Positions 30,367 to 31,059 of a stretch of 31,059 nucleotides of DNA are shown here, piece by piece. The DNA lies in the IMG/VR virus record IMGVR_UViG_3300035157_000104, positions 1-31,059 of that record, one strand, 5' to 3'. Source of the stretch: a virus. The notes under the pieces were generated by a model. The model ran no database searches. It saw nothing but the letters and a program-made list of their open reading frames with translations, and was not told where the DNA came from. How positions within the stretch are numbered: position 1 is the first letter of the stretch; each line of letters opens with the position of its first letter. The translations under genes were made by a program, and so were the position numbers.

Positions 30367-31059
30367 TAAGGTCGAATTCATAATTAGTTGCGTCAAGTCT
30401 GATATTATTTCTAGTAAAGTCTGGGTTATTGTTGTCCCTATCAAAAGGAACTGAAGTCATATCAAATTTACCGACATTACTGTCCCACTTCAAAATACCA
30501 GATGTATCTTGTTGACTCGTTCCACCTGTTACGGTGAGGATTGCTAGGTTACTTGCAAGAGGTGAATTAGATGCTTGTGTCTGTTCTCCAACAGGACCTA
30601 TACACACACATCTATACCTGTAACCTGACATAAACGCTTGTGCTACTACTTGTAAGGAAGAACTATTCTGTCCTGTAAGGTTAGCCCAAGTAAATCCACC
30701 ATCGGTAGATACTTGCCACTGGTAAGCGATAGTACCAGCTTCAGGTTCAATTACAGCAATCAAACTAAAAGTTTGTGTACCACCATCAGCAATAGTTGCA
30801 TTGGTAGGTTGATTTGTAATTACCAGACTAGGTGTTTGTGGTGTACTACTACCTCCTTCACTCTCACCTCCACTAGCAGGAGGTGCACCAACACCTTGGT
30901 TGCTAGGTATATTTAGCGTCTGTTTTGATGAGAGACCAAATATGTATGGAAACTTAGGAGTTAGGTAGCGATTTGGAACTACAGTAATAGTACTGGTTCC
31001 AGACATACTTGGATGAAATTGACAAAAATAATATAAGTGTGATGGTGCAGTTTCACCAA
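30362..31059 (-). CDS. Ig-like virion protein with upstream cupredoxin-like end (5' end cut by window edge)
   Basis: The frame is open from the right edge to the TAA at 30362-30364. Before the ATG at 31006 it reads GETAPSHLYYFCQFHPSMSG, so that ATG is internal and the gene begins outside the window. This segment has C-x2-H-x2-M, as in the adjacent gene, suggesting that a cupredoxin-like domain ends here. It is followed by a Gly/Ser/Pro linker, then an Ig-like domain (LVITNQPTNATIADGGTQTF, then IAYQWQVSTDGG, YRYRCVC), with the paired Trp and Tyr-x-Cys typical of I-set folds. Last is a tail segment (GILKWDSNVGKFDMTSVPFD). Probably a surface or fibre protein; Ig-like domains on phage virions are known to aid weak binding to surfaces. 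Confidence 0.78.
   Translation of the reverse strand, partial: GETAPSHLYYFCQFHPSMSGTSTITVVPNRYLTPKFPYIFGLSSKQTLNIPSNQGVGAPPASGGESEGGSSTPQTPSLVITNQPTNATIADGGTQTFSLIAVIEPEAGTIAYQWQVSTDGGFTWANLTGQNSSSLQVVAQAFMSGYRYRCVCIGPVGEQTQASNSPLASNLAILTVTGGTSQQDTSGILKWDSNVGKFDMTSVPFDRDNNNPDFTRNNIRLDATNYEFDLT

Noticed and set aside
1-31059. tRNA, rRNA, riboswitch, prophage or insertion-sequence features
   Set aside because: The few short gaps are too small or are explained by promoters, terminators and micro-genes; nothing with cloverleaf or transposase features was seen.

Overview
The window is a late (virion morphogenesis) segment of a T4-like myovirus genome, almost certainly a marine cyanophage (Kyanoviridae-like) infecting Prochlorococcus or Synechococcus. 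The evidence is an unbroken set of T4-type genes (gp8, gp13, gp14, gp15, gp16, gp17, gp18), a DUF4815 giant structural protein typical of marine T4-like phages, AT-rich DNA, ATAAATA late promoters, and a plastoquinol terminal oxidase (PTOX) gene, a host-derived gene known from cyanophages. Every gene except one lies on the minus strand, so the transcriptional order runs from high to low coordinates. All functional calls come from reading motifs; no database search was run.

Layout in transcription order. 31059-17595: an edge-truncated cupredoxin/Ig-like structural protein, a second structural protein ending in a cupredoxin-like domain, a Gly-rich repeat protein, baseplate wedge gp8, a 2404-aa DUF4815 protein, and two small coiled-coil genes closed by a terminator. 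17560-8301: a new late promoter, then a 2097-aa fibre-like repeat protein, neck proteins gp13 and gp14, gp15, and small terminase gp16. 8309-6204: another late promoter, a 179-aa surface or structural protein, a DUF3293-like protein and a string of tightly overlapping small genes (74, 39, 48, 99 and 93 aa), closed by a bidirectional terminator.

6203-4159 is the accessory island. It holds the only plus-strand gene (a 49-aa twin-CX3C protein behind its own late promoter), small unknown genes, PTOX, a 34-aa membrane peptide and a lipoprotein. 4249-1: a perfect late promoter buried inside the lipoprotein gene drives a staphylococcal-type nuclease and the large terminase gp17; one more late promoter drives tail sheath gp18, which runs off the left edge.

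How it works together: head-packaging (gp16/gp17), neck (gp13/gp14), tail (gp15/gp18) and baseplate/fibre genes are one late programme punctuated by eight ATAAATA elements. PTOX would divert electrons from plastoquinol to oxygen during infection. Points of most interest are two adjacent virion genes carrying amicyanin-spaced type-1 copper signatures; the PTOX / 34-aa membrane peptide / lipoprotein cassette with overlapping reading frames; several unlisted micro-genes (34, 39, 41 and 48 aa); and beta-rich modules shared among unrelated structural proteins. There is no gene-free stretch over 300 bases; the longest is the divergent promoter region 5859-6021.
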